The notes under the pieces are model-generated. The model saw only the letters and a list, made by a program, of their open reading frames with translations, did no database searches and had not been told where the DNA came from. From DASYLJ01 sp964432595 (GTDB lineage: Bacteria; Desulfobacterota; Binatia; DP-6), in contig CAYSOF010000005.1 in the NCBI GenBank assembly GCA_964432595.1, forward strand, positions 287,076 through 351,075: 64,000 bases of DNA, written 5' to 3'. A program made the position numbers and the translations under genes. Of the stretch, positions 34,937 to 47,066 are shown piece after piece; within the stretch, counting starts at the first letter, position 1, and each line of letters begins with the position of its first letter.

Positions 34937-34937
<1 letters not shown>
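33942..34937 (-). CDS. dihydroorotate dehydrogenase-like flavoprotein
   Basis: A 331-residue TIM-barrel protein: WLGLDLPHPLMPGASPLVDD at the N-terminus, VIGSLNGFTPGGW, ALELNVWHLS, VAVKLSPYYTAP and AVTGGVHGVIDVVRASMAGA at the phosphate end, as in FMN-binding PyrD/PreA proteins. The catalytic Cys/Ser region of true dihydroorotate dehydrogenase is not obvious, and no pyrimidine genes are near. This DHODH-like type commonly sits beside nifJ, as here, where its ATG shares the A of the nifJ TGA. It probably has a role in redox metabolism linked to the oxidoreductase rather than pyrimidine synthesis. Confidence 0.75.
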
Positions 34938-38494
<3,557 letters not shown>

Positions 38495-38693
38495 CGTCCT
38501 CCGATCGGAGAGCAACGATCGTTCCATTCCACGCGCGTCGTCGAGCGTCGCCCGCGTTCCCACCGCCGTGAGAAACGACCTCCATGCCGACGCAGGCCTG
38601 GGAATCCGGGCCGTTGCCCACGATGCGGGGATGGCCTACGAGGGGCGAGGCACGACGTCACGCCGTGGCCGGCATAGGGGGCACCGCACGCGC

Positions 38694-40028
38694 ATGGCAG
38701 ACGATCTCGCGGCGCCGTTCCTGGCGATCAGCACCTACTTCGATGCGCCGCCCGAGCGCCTGCCGCCGCTCGCGGGCGACGCGCACGCCGACGTGGCGAT
38801 CGTCGGCGGCGGGCTCACCGGGCTCTCGACCGCGCTGGCGCTCAAGCGGGCCGGCGTCGATGCCGTCGTGCTGGAGCGCGAGTTCTGCGGCTACGGCGCG
38901 AGCGGCCGCAACGCCGGGCACCTCACCCCGACCATCGGCAAGGACCTGCCGACGCTCCTCATGATGTACGGCGAGGAGCGGACGGCGGCGATCGTCCGCT
39001 TCGCCGATCACTGCGTCCACCGTACGGAAGGGCTGATCGCGCAGCTCGGCATCGCCTGCGACTACGTTCCACACGGCAACATCATGAGCGTCGTGCACCC
39101 GAAGCAGGAGAAGCGGCTCCGCCGGGCGGCCGACGTCGCGGGACGGGTCGGCGCGAACGTGCGCTTCGTCGAGCGGGACGAGATGCGCGCGCGCGGCTTG
39201 CCGCCGTCGTTCCTGTGCGGAGCGCTCGAAGGCGCGGGCGGGACGTTGCATCCGGGCAAGCTCGTCCTCGGGCTGCGCCAGGCCGCGCTCGATGCCGGGG
39301 TCGTCATCCACGAAGACACGCGTGTCACGGGCGTGGGGACGGGGCTCGTGCGCACGGAGCGCGGTCTGCTGCGTGCGGAGCGCGTCGTCATGGCGAGCAA
39401 CGCCTGGACGCGCGAGATCGGCGAGCCCGGCTCGAAAGTCCTCCCGCTCTACGTGACGCTCTTCGAGACGGCGCCGCTCGACGACGCCCAGCTCGCCGCG
39501 ATCGGCGGCTGGCCGAATCGCGAAGGCGTCTACACCGCGCACGAGATCCTGGAGAGCTATCGGCTGACGTCGAGGCGCACGATCATCGGCGGCTCGAAGG
39601 GACCGCGCTACGTCTGGGGCGCCAAGCCCGGCGCGAACGGCGGGCCGAACGCGCACACGCAAGCCGCCGTCGCGCAGGCGTTCCGCGATCGCTTCCCCGA
39701 GCTCGACACGGTGCCGATCGCGCGCTTCTGGGGCGGATGGATCGCGATGACGATCAACTTCCTGCCGTCGATCGGTGCGCTCGGCGGCGACGGCCGTCTC
39801 TGGCACGCGCTCGGCTACAACGGACATGGCGTCGCGCAGGCGACGGCGGTGGGCGACATCCTGGCCGACGGCATCACCGGCCGCGACAACGAGTGGGCGC
39901 GCGTCTTCGCGAAGCCGGCGCCGACCCTGCCGCCGGAACCGTTCCTCTGGCTGACCGCGCGCGGGCTCCTCGCGCTGTTCGGGACGATGGACCGCATCAC
40001 GGATCGACAGCTCCGTGCGCGACACTAG
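38694..40028 (+). CDS. FAD-dependent amine/amino-acid oxidase (DadA/PuuB-like)
   Basis: A 444-residue flavoprotein. It has an N-terminal dinucleotide fold VAIVGGGLTGLSTALALKRA, then the covalent-type region FCGYGASGRNAGHLTPTIG as in gamma-glutamylputrescine oxidase and related glycine oxidases, and a C-terminal WHALGYNGHGVAQATAVGDI FAD contact. It would oxidise an amine with reduction of oxygen or a quinone. Start ATG 38694; ATG 38631 also possible. Its TAG stop (40026-40028) is the left boundary of the fold-back element. Confidence 0.8.
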   Translation: MADDLAAPFLAISTYFDAPPERLPPLAGDAHADVAIVGGGLTGLSTALALKRAGVDAVVLEREFCGYGASGRNAGHLTPTIGKDLPTLLMMYGEERTAAIVRFADHCVHRTEGLIAQLGIACDYVPHGNIMSVVHPKQEKRLRRAADVAGRVGANVRFVERDEMRARGLPPSFLCGALEGAGGTLHPGKLVLGLRQAALDAGVVIHEDTRVTGVGTGLVRTERGLLRAERVVMASNAWTREIGEPGSKVLPLYVTLFETAPLDDAQLAAIGGWPNREGVYTAHEILESYRLTSRRTIIGGSKGPRYVWGAKPGANGGPNAHTQAAVAQAFRDRFPELDTVPIARFWGGWIAMTINFLPSIGALGGDGRLWHALGYNGHGVAQATAVGDILADGITGRDNEWARVFAKPAPTLPPEPFLWLTARGLLALFGTMDRITDRQLRARH

Positions 40029-40189
40029 TGTCCCGAGCCGGAAGTTCGTTGCCGAAGATCGGGTGGGATCACGGGGCCCGGCAAGGCGCGACGACGAGTC
40101 ATAGTGGACCTATGCCGAGGAGGAGCAACGCAGCCGGGCGCCGTGAGGCCGCCCGAGATTTGGTGACGAACTTCCGGCTCGGGACACTA
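40026..40189. mobile_element. IS630-type MITE / fold-back element with TA duplication in a CTAG target
   Basis: A 160-bp element at 40028-40187 with perfect 22-bp terminal inverted repeats (left 40028-40049 beginning GTGTCCCGAG, right 40166-40187 ending CTCGGGACAC). The arms continue as an imperfect inverted repeat to the exact centre, where CATAG (40100-40104) faces CTATG (40110-40114). It is flanked by TA on both sides within C-TA and TA-G, the TA duplication and CTAG preference known for IS630-family transposition. No coding capacity. The two convergent genes both end on its boundary bases, and its RNA would form a long hairpin that could terminate transcription from both sides. Confidence 0.8.
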
Positions 40190-41206
40190 GGTGGGCGCCC
40201 GGAAGCCGGGCGCCGCGGGCGGGCAGAACGGCTGCGCGCGCAGATGTCGGGACGCGGGCCGCACGCGCGCCCAGATCGCGGCCAGGGACTCGCGACGCAC
40301 GTCCCCCCACGCGCCCTCGATCAGCGGACAGAGGCGGACCGTCCCGTCTGCCGCGATGTTGAGCTTCTCGGTCCCCGCGGGACAGCCGGGCGTTCCGTAG
40401 GTCGAGAACGTATCGGTCCGCACCCCGGGGCGCCGGAGGAAGGCGTCCACCACGGCGCGATCGACGTCGCGCAGGAGAAGATCGTCGCGCGTGCTCCAGC
40501 GCCCGACGGCCGTCGGCATCGTGAGATTGAGCAGCGCTCCGTGCGACGCGACGAGCGCGAAAATGGCGTCCAACTCGCCGCCGGCGATCTTCGCAGCGGT
40601 CGCCACGGTGTTGACGGCCGGTTGCACGCCGAGCCGGCGCGCCGTGCGGATGCCGTCGAGCACGCGCTGATGCAGCCCGCGCACGCCGCGGTTGGCATCG
40701 TGCGTGGCGGCGTCGGCGGCATCCAGGCTGAAGATGACGACGTCGAGCCCCGCGCGAGCCAGCGTCTCGAGCCGCGACGGGTTCAGCCCGACGCCGCTCG
40801 TGCACAGGCTGACCAGCAGGCCGGCGCGGCGGCACGCGGCGATGATCGCCGGCAGATCGCGGCGGACCAGCGCCTCGCCGCCGCTCAGGTTGGCCTGCAA
40901 TGCGCCGAGCCGCCGCGCTTCGCCGGCGACGCGCGCGAACTCGTCGACGCGGAGCTCGTCGGCGCGCGGTGCCGGGAAGTCCGCCGCATAGCACTGCGCG
41001 CACTTCAGCGGGCAGACGTTCGTCACGTCGAAGTCGATCGTGCGCAGGCGTGGACGGCCCGCCCACACCGCGAGCAGATTGCCGACCGCGCGTGCCGCCA
41101 GCCCCGGCCGCCGGAGCACGAATCGCGCGTTCTGCGAGAGCCGCTCCGCCGTCGCCTTCCAGGCGGGAACGGGCGGTTCGGCGTCGGCACGCCTCGCGTT
41201 GGTCAT
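40187..41206 (-). CDS. radical SAM protein with SPASM-like C-terminus
   Basis: A 339-residue radical SAM enzyme: the [4Fe-4S]/SAM motif C65-x3-C69-x2-C72 in NVCPLKCAQCYA, then LSGGEALVRRDLP, which fits the GGE motif. The C-terminal part has Cys275 (GCPAG), Cys293 (RLCPL) and Cys328, a reduced SPASM-like auxiliary cluster set, as in heme d1, PqqE-like or peptide-modifying maturases. No precursor peptide was recognised next to it. Target unknown. The stop TAG uses the last base of the fold-back element plus the duplicated TA. Confidence 0.8.
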   Translation of the reverse strand: MTNARRADAEPPVPAWKATAERLSQNARFVLRRPGLAARAVGNLLAVWAGRPRLRTIDFDVTNVCPLKCAQCYAADFPAPRADELRVDEFARVAGEARRLGALQANLSGGEALVRRDLPAIIAACRRAGLLVSLCTSGVGLNPSRLETLARAGLDVVIFSLDAADAATHDANRGVRGLHQRVLDGIRTARRLGVQPAVNTVATAAKIAGGELDAIFALVASHGALLNLTMPTAVGRWSTRDDLLLRDVDRAVVDAFLRRPGVRTDTFSTYGTPGCPAGTEKLNIAADGTVRLCPLIEGAWGDVRRESLAAIWARVRPASRHLRAQPFCPPAAPGFRAPT

Positions 41207-41235
41207 CCCACCACGATGCTCGGGGGCGTACCCGG

Positions 41236-41583
41236 TCAGCGCCGGGCGTCGGTGGCCGCGGCGCTCGCGCAGTCGATGCACGTCGTCACCTCGGGAAGCG
41301 CTTCGAGGCGTGCCGGCGCGATGGGTTCCGCGCAGTGCTCGCAGCGACCGTACACGCCGTCGTCGAGCCGCCGGATGGCGGTGCGCAGCTGGCCGAGCGC
41401 TGCGCGTCCCTCGACGTCGAGGGCCTCCAGCACGTCGTCGTTCTCGCGGACGATCGCGTCGTCCTTCCAGTCGCCGCCGAGCGGCGTTCGCGTTCGCCGC
41501 CGATTGCCTTCCACCTTCTCGTTGCGCCGCAGGACGTCGGCGATCCTCGTCTCGAGCCGCCTGCGGATCGTCATCTCGTCCAT
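41236..41583 (-). CDS. DksA/TraR family C4 zinc-finger protein
   Basis: A 115-residue protein starting at ATG 41583, with GGGAGGT upstream. It has an acidic and basic coiled-coil region (residues 5-78: RRRLETRIADVLRRN, then ALGQLRTAIRRLDDG) and the DksA-type zinc finger GRCEHCAEPI through ARLEALPEVTTCIDC (Cys81, Cys84, Cys102, Cys105). DksA-like proteins bind the RNA polymerase secondary channel. The acidic DxxDA tip typical of true DksA is not clear, so this is a TraR/YbiI-like relative. It lies 29 bp upstream of the radical SAM gene. Confidence 0.85.
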   Translation of the reverse strand: MDEMTIRRRLETRIADVLRRNEKVEGNRRRTRTPLGGDWKDDAIVRENDDVLEALDVEGRAALGQLRTAIRRLDDGVYGRCEHCAEPIAPARLEALPEVTTCIDCASAAATDARR

Positions 41584-41778
41584 GTCGCACCTCCCAGGTG
41601 CTCGCGTGCCGAGCAGCTTCGACGTCTCCCGAAGCGAAGGGCGTGCCACCCGGGTCGCCTTGCGCCAGCGGGCCGTCCCACCCGTCCGCGGGAATGACGG
41701 CGTCGTCCGATTCCCAATCCCGCGCATGCCCGGCGCACGGACGCGGCGCGACGAGCGGCATTCCACGTGCTAACGGGT

Positions 41779-43551
41779 ATGAGCCTCGTCACGCGCCTGC
41801 TCTCCCGCCCGTCGCGGCTCACGCCGCTGGACGCCTCGTTCCTCTACTACGAGCGGCCGACCGCGTTGCTGCACGTCGGCTCCGTGGGCGTGCTCGAGGG
41901 CGCGCCGGCGTTCGAGACGCTGCGCGACACGCTGGCGGCACGCCTGGCCAGCCTCCCACGACTTCGCCAGCGGCCCGCACGACCGCCGCTCGACGTCGCG
42001 TGTCCGCAGTGGGAGGACGTGCCCGGGTTCGACGCGCGCGCGCACATCCATGCGATTCGCTGCGAAGCGCCGGGGGACGTCGGGGCGTTGCGGGCCACCG
42101 TCGAGCGCCTGTTCACCCAGCCCCTGGATCCGCGCCGGCCGTTGTGGGAGACCTGGGTGATCCAGGGGCTCGCCGGCGACCGCACGGCGATCCTGTCGAA
42201 GGTGCACCACTGCATGATCGACGGCGTGAGCGGTGCCCAGGTCCTCGAGGTGATGACCGATCAGGGCGTGGCGGAGGCGGTCGCCGGACCCGGCTTGCGC
42301 GCGACGGCCGCGCCGGAAGGGCTGTGGCAGGGTGCGGTCGCGTCCGCCGTCGGGACGGTCCGCGCCGCCGCCGCGGCGATGACGACGGTGGCGGAGCTGG
42401 CGCGCAACCCGGTGCCGCCCATGCCGTGGAACGGCGCGCTGTCGGGCGCGAAGCACGTGGTGTGGGCAGCGCTGCCGCTCGACGACGTCCTGGCCATGCG
42501 CGGCGCCGCCGGCTGCAAGGTGAACGACGTCGTCCTCACGATCATTGCGGGCGCGATCCGCCGCCATCTCGACGGCTCGAGCGCGGCGGTGCGTGCGATG
42601 ATCCCGGTGAGCATGCGCCGGGTCGACGAGCGCTTCGCGCTGGGCAACCGGGTGTCGGCGATCCTCGCGAGCCTGCCGGTCGACGTCGCCGATCCGCTCG
42701 AACGGCTGGCGCGCGTCGCCGCGGAGATGCGGCACCGGAAGGAGCAGGGCCAGGCGGAAGGACTCTCGCTGCTGACCTCGCTCGCCGGCGGCTTGCCGTC
42801 GCAGGTCGCGCAGCTCATCGCCGGCGCCGCGGAGCGGTGGCCCGTCGTACATACGATCTGCACGAACGTGCCCGGTCCGCGCGAGGCGCGTACGATCATG
42901 GGCCATCCCGTCGTCGAGCTCCACCCGATCGTGCCGCTCGGCCTGGGCCTCGGACTCGCCTTCGCGATCCTGAGCTATGGGAACGCGCTCTCGATCTGCG
43001 CCACCGCCGACGTCACCATGGTGCCGCGCGCTTCCGAGCTTCCCGATGCCATCCAGGACGAGTTCGTCGCCCTGCGCGACCGGCTGGGCGTCGGCGTGAC
43101 ACCGGCGACCGTCACCGCCGCCGGGCCACCCGTCGCCAGCCTGATGACGCGGGCGCCGATCGCCGTCGCACCGGACGCGAGCCTGGCGCACGCGTGGGAC
43201 CTCATGCAGATGCACCGCATCCGCCATCTCCCCGTCGTCGACGAGGCGGGTCTGCTGCTCGGGCTCGTCACCCATCGCGATCTCCTGGCGGCGTCGCAGA
43301 GCACGTTGACCTTCCGCGCCGAGGCCGAGCGCGTCCGTCTGCTCGCCTGGGCGCGGGCGGCGGACGTGATGGAGACGCATCTGAGCGTCACGCGACCGGA
43401 CGAACCCGCCGTCGCCGCGGGCGGGCGGATGGGCCGCCAGAAGATCGGCTGCCTTCCGGTGGTGGGACCCGACGGCCGCCTGGCCGGCATCGTCACGCAG
43501 GAGGACTTTCTCCGCTGGGCGACCGACCACATGGCGTCCCACGCCGCCTGA
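41779..43551 (+). CDS. wax ester synthase/diacylglycerol acyltransferase fused to CBS domains
   Basis: A 590-residue fusion. Residues 10-450 are a WS/DGAT acyltransferase: LTPLDASFLYYERPTALLHV at the N-terminus, catalytic HHxxxDG at 143-149 (HHCMIDG), NDVVLTIIAGAIRRHL and TNVPGPREARTIMG. It would make wax esters or triacylglycerol from acyl-CoA. Residues 454-590 are a CBS pair (SLMTRAPIAVAPDASLAHAW, GLVTHRDLLAAS and DVMETHLSV, GIVTQEDFLRW), which usually binds adenine nucleotides. Allosteric control of storage-lipid synthesis by energy status is a reasonable inference. ATG 41779 was chosen; GTG 41767 is in frame four codons upstream. Confidence 0.85.
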   Translation: MSLVTRLLSRPSRLTPLDASFLYYERPTALLHVGSVGVLEGAPAFETLRDTLAARLASLPRLRQRPARPPLDVACPQWEDVPGFDARAHIHAIRCEAPGDVGALRATVERLFTQPLDPRRPLWETWVIQGLAGDRTAILSKVHHCMIDGVSGAQVLEVMTDQGVAEAVAGPGLRATAAPEGLWQGAVASAVGTVRAAAAAMTTVAELARNPVPPMPWNGALSGAKHVVWAALPLDDVLAMRGAAGCKVNDVVLTIIAGAIRRHLDGSSAAVRAMIPVSMRRVDERFALGNRVSAILASLPVDVADPLERLARVAAEMRHRKEQGQAEGLSLLTSLAGGLPSQVAQLIAGAAERWPVVHTICTNVPGPREARTIMGHPVVELHPIVPLGLGLGLAFAILSYGNALSICATADVTMVPRASELPDAIQDEFVALRDRLGVGVTPATVTAAGPPVASLMTRAPIAVAPDASLAHAWDLMQMHRIRHLPVVDEAGLLLGLVTHRDLLAASQSTLTFRAEAERVRLLAWARAADVMETHLSVTRPDEPAVAAGGRMGRQKIGCLPVVGPDGRLAGIVTQEDFLRWATDHMASHAA

Positions 43552-43566
43552 CGTCCTCGAAGAACG

Positions 43567-44043
43567 CTAGTCGTCGCCGGATCGCATCCAGCGCGTGACG
43601 CTGGCCGCCGTGAGCTTGAAGTTTGCATCGACACGCCCGTCGCGCAGCGGCTCGTTCGTCGTGTCGTCGAAGAGCGAGAGCACGGCGTGCGGATCGTCGT
43701 CGTCGGGAACGATGTCGAGGTCGGCGCGGAGCCGAAGCGCGTCGTCGACGAAGGTGATCGATCGATGCAGCCGGGCGCGAGCCGCTTGCTCGTGGCGGCG
43801 CAGGACCTCGCTGGCCGCCTTCACGAGCGTCAAGAAGGCGGGTTGATCGAGCGGCTTCGGGTTCTTCTTGTCGCGCCCCATCGTCCAGGGGCCGACGAAC
43901 GCGGGCTCCTCGTCACCGATGCGCGACATCTCGACGGCCCAGCCGTCGTCGTCCGGGTGCTTGATGATCCTCGCGATCCATCCACTCTTCCGCCACAACC
44001 CCGGTTCGGTCACGTCGTCGTCGGCCACGTCCCCTCCAGCCAT
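43567..44043 (-). CDS. hypothetical protein (158 aa)
   Basis: A soluble acidic protein at ATG 44043 with no strong ribosome site. Features: GLWRKSGWIARIIKHPDDDG, EPAFVGPWTMGRDKKNPKPL, a helical RRHEQAARARLHRS and the closing DANFKLTAASVTRWMRSGDD. No signal peptide, membrane segment or known motif. The frame stays open upstream to the end of the beta-helix gene (LTAAEIAACYAQAAR) but without ATG, GTG or TTG, so either translation begins at 44043 or it is reached from a non-standard codon. Not recognised. Confidence 0.5.
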   Translation of the reverse strand: MAGGDVADDDVTEPGLWRKSGWIARIIKHPDDDGWAVEMSRIGDEEPAFVGPWTMGRDKKNPKPLDQPAFLTLVKAASEVLRRHEQAARARLHRSITFVDDALRLRADLDIVPDDDDPHAVLSLFDDTTNEPLRDGRVDANFKLTAASVTRWMRSGDD

Positions 44044-44084
44044 GCGGGCGGCCTGTGCATAGCACGCCGCGATCTCCGCGGCAG

Positions 44085-45731
44085 TCAGGGCTGGACGGAG
44101 ATGTCCGGGTCGTTGCCGCTGGCGGTGTTGCCCGCCGCGGTCACGTCGGCGGCGGTCGCGAACGGGTCGCTGTTCTCGAGACGGATGCCCGCCGTCGCGT
44201 TGTCGGTCGCGACGTTGTCGGTGAACACGAGGCCCGGCGAGTTGACCACACGAAAGCCGCGCGCGTAGCCGTCGCTCGCGCTGCACGACTCGATGCGGGC
44301 GTCGGGTGAGTACTCCACCTTGATGCCGTCCGACCCGTCGCTGTCGTCGACGTCGACGTCGGTCAGCCGGATGCGATCGGAGTTGCGGACCCGGACGCCG
44401 CCGAACGCGCCCGCGGTCACCGTGACGCGCTCCAGCACGGTGTCGGGCGCGTACTCGATCCAGATGCCCTGCTCCACACGCGTGATCGGGATCGCGCTGT
44501 CGCGGAGGACGTGGCCACCGCCGCCGTTGAAGCGGACGCCGAGCGCGCTGTTCTCCAGGTGAAGATGTTCGAGCAACGCGTCGTTGCAGTGGTTCAACCG
44601 AATGGCGTCGTAGGAGCCCACGATGCGCAGGTGACGAACCGTGAGGTCGTCGACTTCGTCGGCGCGGATGCCGTCGAGCTTCGAACCGACGCTGGCATCG
44701 TCGCCGACGATGGTCGGCGGCTCGGCCGGGTCGGCCCCCTCGATCGTGAGGCCGTCCTTGGTCTGCGGCACGAGAATCGACTCGTGATAGTCGCCGGCCG
44801 CGATGCGGATCGTCGCACCCGGCGCGGCCACGTCGACCGCCGCCTGGATCGTCGGCCACTCGGCGGGCACGAGCAGCACGCCGCTCACGGGCGGATGCGT
44901 CGTCGACGTCGTGCTCGTGGAGCCGGGAAGCGTCGTCGTGCTGGTCGTGGTGGTGGCGCCGGGCCCGAGCGTCGTGCTGGTCGTGGTGCTGGTCGTCGAC
45001 GACGAAGCGCCGTCGAGCAGCGCCGGCACGCAGACCTCGCGCACCGCGCGACGATCGAGCTCCTCCGGGCCGAAGGACGGATGGGTGAACGTCGTCTGCG
45101 CCGGCGTCTTCCCGCCTGGCGCGGCGTAGCACAGGAGGTGCGGCCCCCCGCGCGCCGCGCCGATCGCGAGACACAGACGGCGCACGCGGCGCAGGCGACG
45201 CGGCACGGGCCCCGTGCCCGTGTCGAGGGCGAGCGCCTGCGGCTGGAACGTCGAGGACCGGACCTTGGCGGCGTAGCACGTGTACGCGGGATGCTGGCCG
45301 GCGAGGGCCGCGACCGGCGCCGCGCCCGCGGCCGTCGGCACGAGCAGCTCGCTCGGCCGGCGGACGTCCAGCACGAACGTGTCGCCGGCGGTGACGACGT
45401 GCAGGCCGCGCGCCACGAATCCCTTTCGGCGGCCGCGGGCGCGCGCGCGATAACGCTCCCAGTGCGTGGCGGGGTCGGCGGGCGCGCTCCCGAGGCCGGC
45501 GGGGACACAGAGCCCACTCGGCTCGACCACGTCGATCCGGGCGCCGGCGAGCACGTCGGCGGCGGGCACGTCGCGCACGCGGGTGAAGGGCCCGCCCGTG
45601 GCTGCGTGACAGACCATGGGCGTTCCATCGGCGAACCCGGGCGTGGCGGCCGACGCGCGACCGGCGGGCATGCCGAGCCAGCAGGTCGCGAGCCAGAGCA
45701 GCGCCAGCCGTGCACCGCGGCGCCGAAGCAT
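44085..45731 (-). CDS. secreted right-handed beta-helix protein with Thr-rich linker
   Basis: A 548-residue secreted protein (ATG 45731, signal peptide LALLWLATCWLGMPAGRASA). Residues 30-300 carry a paired-Cys domain with YTCYAAKVRS and LLCYAAPGGK blocks. Residues about 310-350 are a Ser/Thr linker (TTSTTTSTTLGPGATTTTST). Residues 355-548 are a parallel beta-helix (IQAAVDVAAPGATIRIAAGD, then NHCNDALLEHLHLENSALG and NTASGNDPDISVQP), as in pectate-lyase-like and surface-adhesion proteins. No catalytic set was identified. Its architecture resembles the other Thr-linker proteins of this window. Confidence 0.75.
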   Translation of the reverse strand: MLRRRGARLALLWLATCWLGMPAGRASAATPGFADGTPMVCHAATGGPFTRVRDVPAADVLAGARIDVVEPSGLCVPAGLGSAPADPATHWERYRARARGRRKGFVARGLHVVTAGDTFVLDVRRPSELLVPTAAGAAPVAALAGQHPAYTCYAAKVRSSTFQPQALALDTGTGPVPRRLRRVRRLCLAIGAARGGPHLLCYAAPGGKTPAQTTFTHPSFGPEELDRRAVREVCVPALLDGASSSTTSTTTSTTLGPGATTTTSTTTLPGSTSTTSTTHPPVSGVLLVPAEWPTIQAAVDVAAPGATIRIAAGDYHESILVPQTKDGLTIEGADPAEPPTIVGDDASVGSKLDGIRADEVDDLTVRHLRIVGSYDAIRLNHCNDALLEHLHLENSALGVRFNGGGGHVLRDSAIPITRVEQGIWIEYAPDTVLERVTVTAGAFGGVRVRNSDRIRLTDVDVDDSDGSDGIKVEYSPDARIESCSASDGYARGFRVVNSPGLVFTDNVATDNATAGIRLENSDPFATAADVTAAGNTASGNDPDISVQP

Positions 45732-45838
45732 CGGGTCATTGACACTCCGCGGCAGGACCCCGTCAAGCGAAATCTCGCGCACGCATCGAAGGCCGTGCGG
45801 GCTGCCGTGCAGCTTGCGCCAGGCGTACCGCCGCGGCG

Positions 45839-46975
45839 CTACCGTGCCAGCGCCGCGCAGACGGCCAGCACCTCCGCTTCGCGCAGGAACCGATACGCCT
45901 TCTGCTTCCCGCGGCCGTCGGTCTCCTGCGTCCGCTGCGCGTTGATCGACACCGTCGCGGAGCGCGTGCCGTCCTCGCTGGCCGCGGCGAACTGCGTGTA
46001 GCCGAAGATGTTGCCCGTGTGGCCGTATACCGTCCCGCACCGCGTCCGGTAGCGGAACAGCGCGAGGCCCGCGGCATTATGTCCGGGACCGATGGGATCC
46101 GACGTGCCGCCCTGGATGAAGCGACGCTGTTCCTCCGCGACGGCGTCGCCGAAGAGCGCGTTGCCGACGTAGCCGCGGATGAAGCGGTTCAGGTCGGCGG
46201 GCGTCGACACGATCCCGCCCGACGCCCATGCCCAGCCGGCGGCGAAGATCTCGCTCAGGTCGAGCGGCGGCGAGTCGTCGTCGATCTCGTAGCCGCGGAT
46301 GAGTGGCGCCGGCAGCTGCGGCCCGCGCGGCAGCGTCGTCGCCACGAGACCGAGCGGCCCGGACACTTCCCGCGCCAGCGCTTCCTCGTACGTGATGCCG
46401 GTCGCCGTCTCGACCATGAGGCCGACGATGATGTTGTCCGAGTTCGAGTAGTGGTACCTGCCCGGGCGCTTCAGCGGCGCGTCCTCGATGAAAGCGAGCA
46501 TCGCACGCGGTGGGAGCGGATTGGTGAGCGCCCCGCCCACCGCGATCTGCGCGGCCCGGCTCTCGAGGAAATCGGGCACGCCGCTGGTGTGGTGCAGCAG
46601 CTCGCGCAGCGTGACGCCGTGCCACTGGGCAGGGAGGTCGGGACGCCGCTCGCCGATCGTCTCGTCGAGGCGCATGACGCCCTGCTGGACGAGCGCCAGC
46701 GCCACGGCGCCGCTGAACGCCTTCGCGACGCTGGCGATCCGCATGTGATCGGTGGCGCGCGGCGCCTCGAGGGTGGCGAAGCTCGCGATGCCGGCGGCGT
46801 GCACCGTCAGGTCGTCCCCGCGCTGGACGATCGCGATGACGCCGGGAGGGCCTTCGGGCAGGTCGACGAGGCGTTGCAGCGCGCGGTCGAGGGCCGCGTC
46901 GGCCCTGGCTGCGGTGAGCGCATGGGAGATGGTGGCGACGGCGACGCACGCGGCGACGACCAGACGGACGAGCAT
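45839..46975 (-). CDS. secreted serine hydrolase, beta-lactamase/DD-peptidase family
   Basis: A 378-residue exported hydrolase with signal peptide (RLVVAACVAVATISHALTA). Active-site motifs: Ser82-Val-Ala-Lys85 (S-x-x-K), Tyr176-Ser-Asn178 (Y-x-N) and GHTGNIFGY near 320 (the HTG variant of KTG). This is the class C beta-lactamase/D-alanyl-D-alanine carboxypeptidase/esterase fold. It acts in the periplasm on a peptide, ester or beta-lactam. Monocistronic; 91 nt separate it from the divergent oxidoreductase. Confidence 0.85.
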   Translation of the reverse strand: MLVRLVVAACVAVATISHALTAARADAALDRALQRLVDLPEGPPGVIAIVQRGDDLTVHAAGIASFATLEAPRATDHMRIASVAKAFSGAVALALVQQGVMRLDETIGERRPDLPAQWHGVTLRELLHHTSGVPDFLESRAAQIAVGGALTNPLPPRAMLAFIEDAPLKRPGRYHYSNSDNIIVGLMVETATGITYEEALAREVSGPLGLVATTLPRGPQLPAPLIRGYEIDDDSPPLDLSEIFAAGWAWASGGIVSTPADLNRFIRGYVGNALFGDAVAEEQRRFIQGGTSDPIGPGHNAAGLALFRYRTRCGTVYGHTGNIFGYTQFAAASEDGTRSATVSINAQRTQETDGRGKQKAYRFLREAEVLAVCAALAR

Positions 46976-47066
46976 CGGTCCTTGTTGCGGACCGACACGC
47001 GACCGTCAATTCACGACGCGCATCCGATGGACGGCGGACGGCGGGCTTTGGTAGGCATCGGGGACG

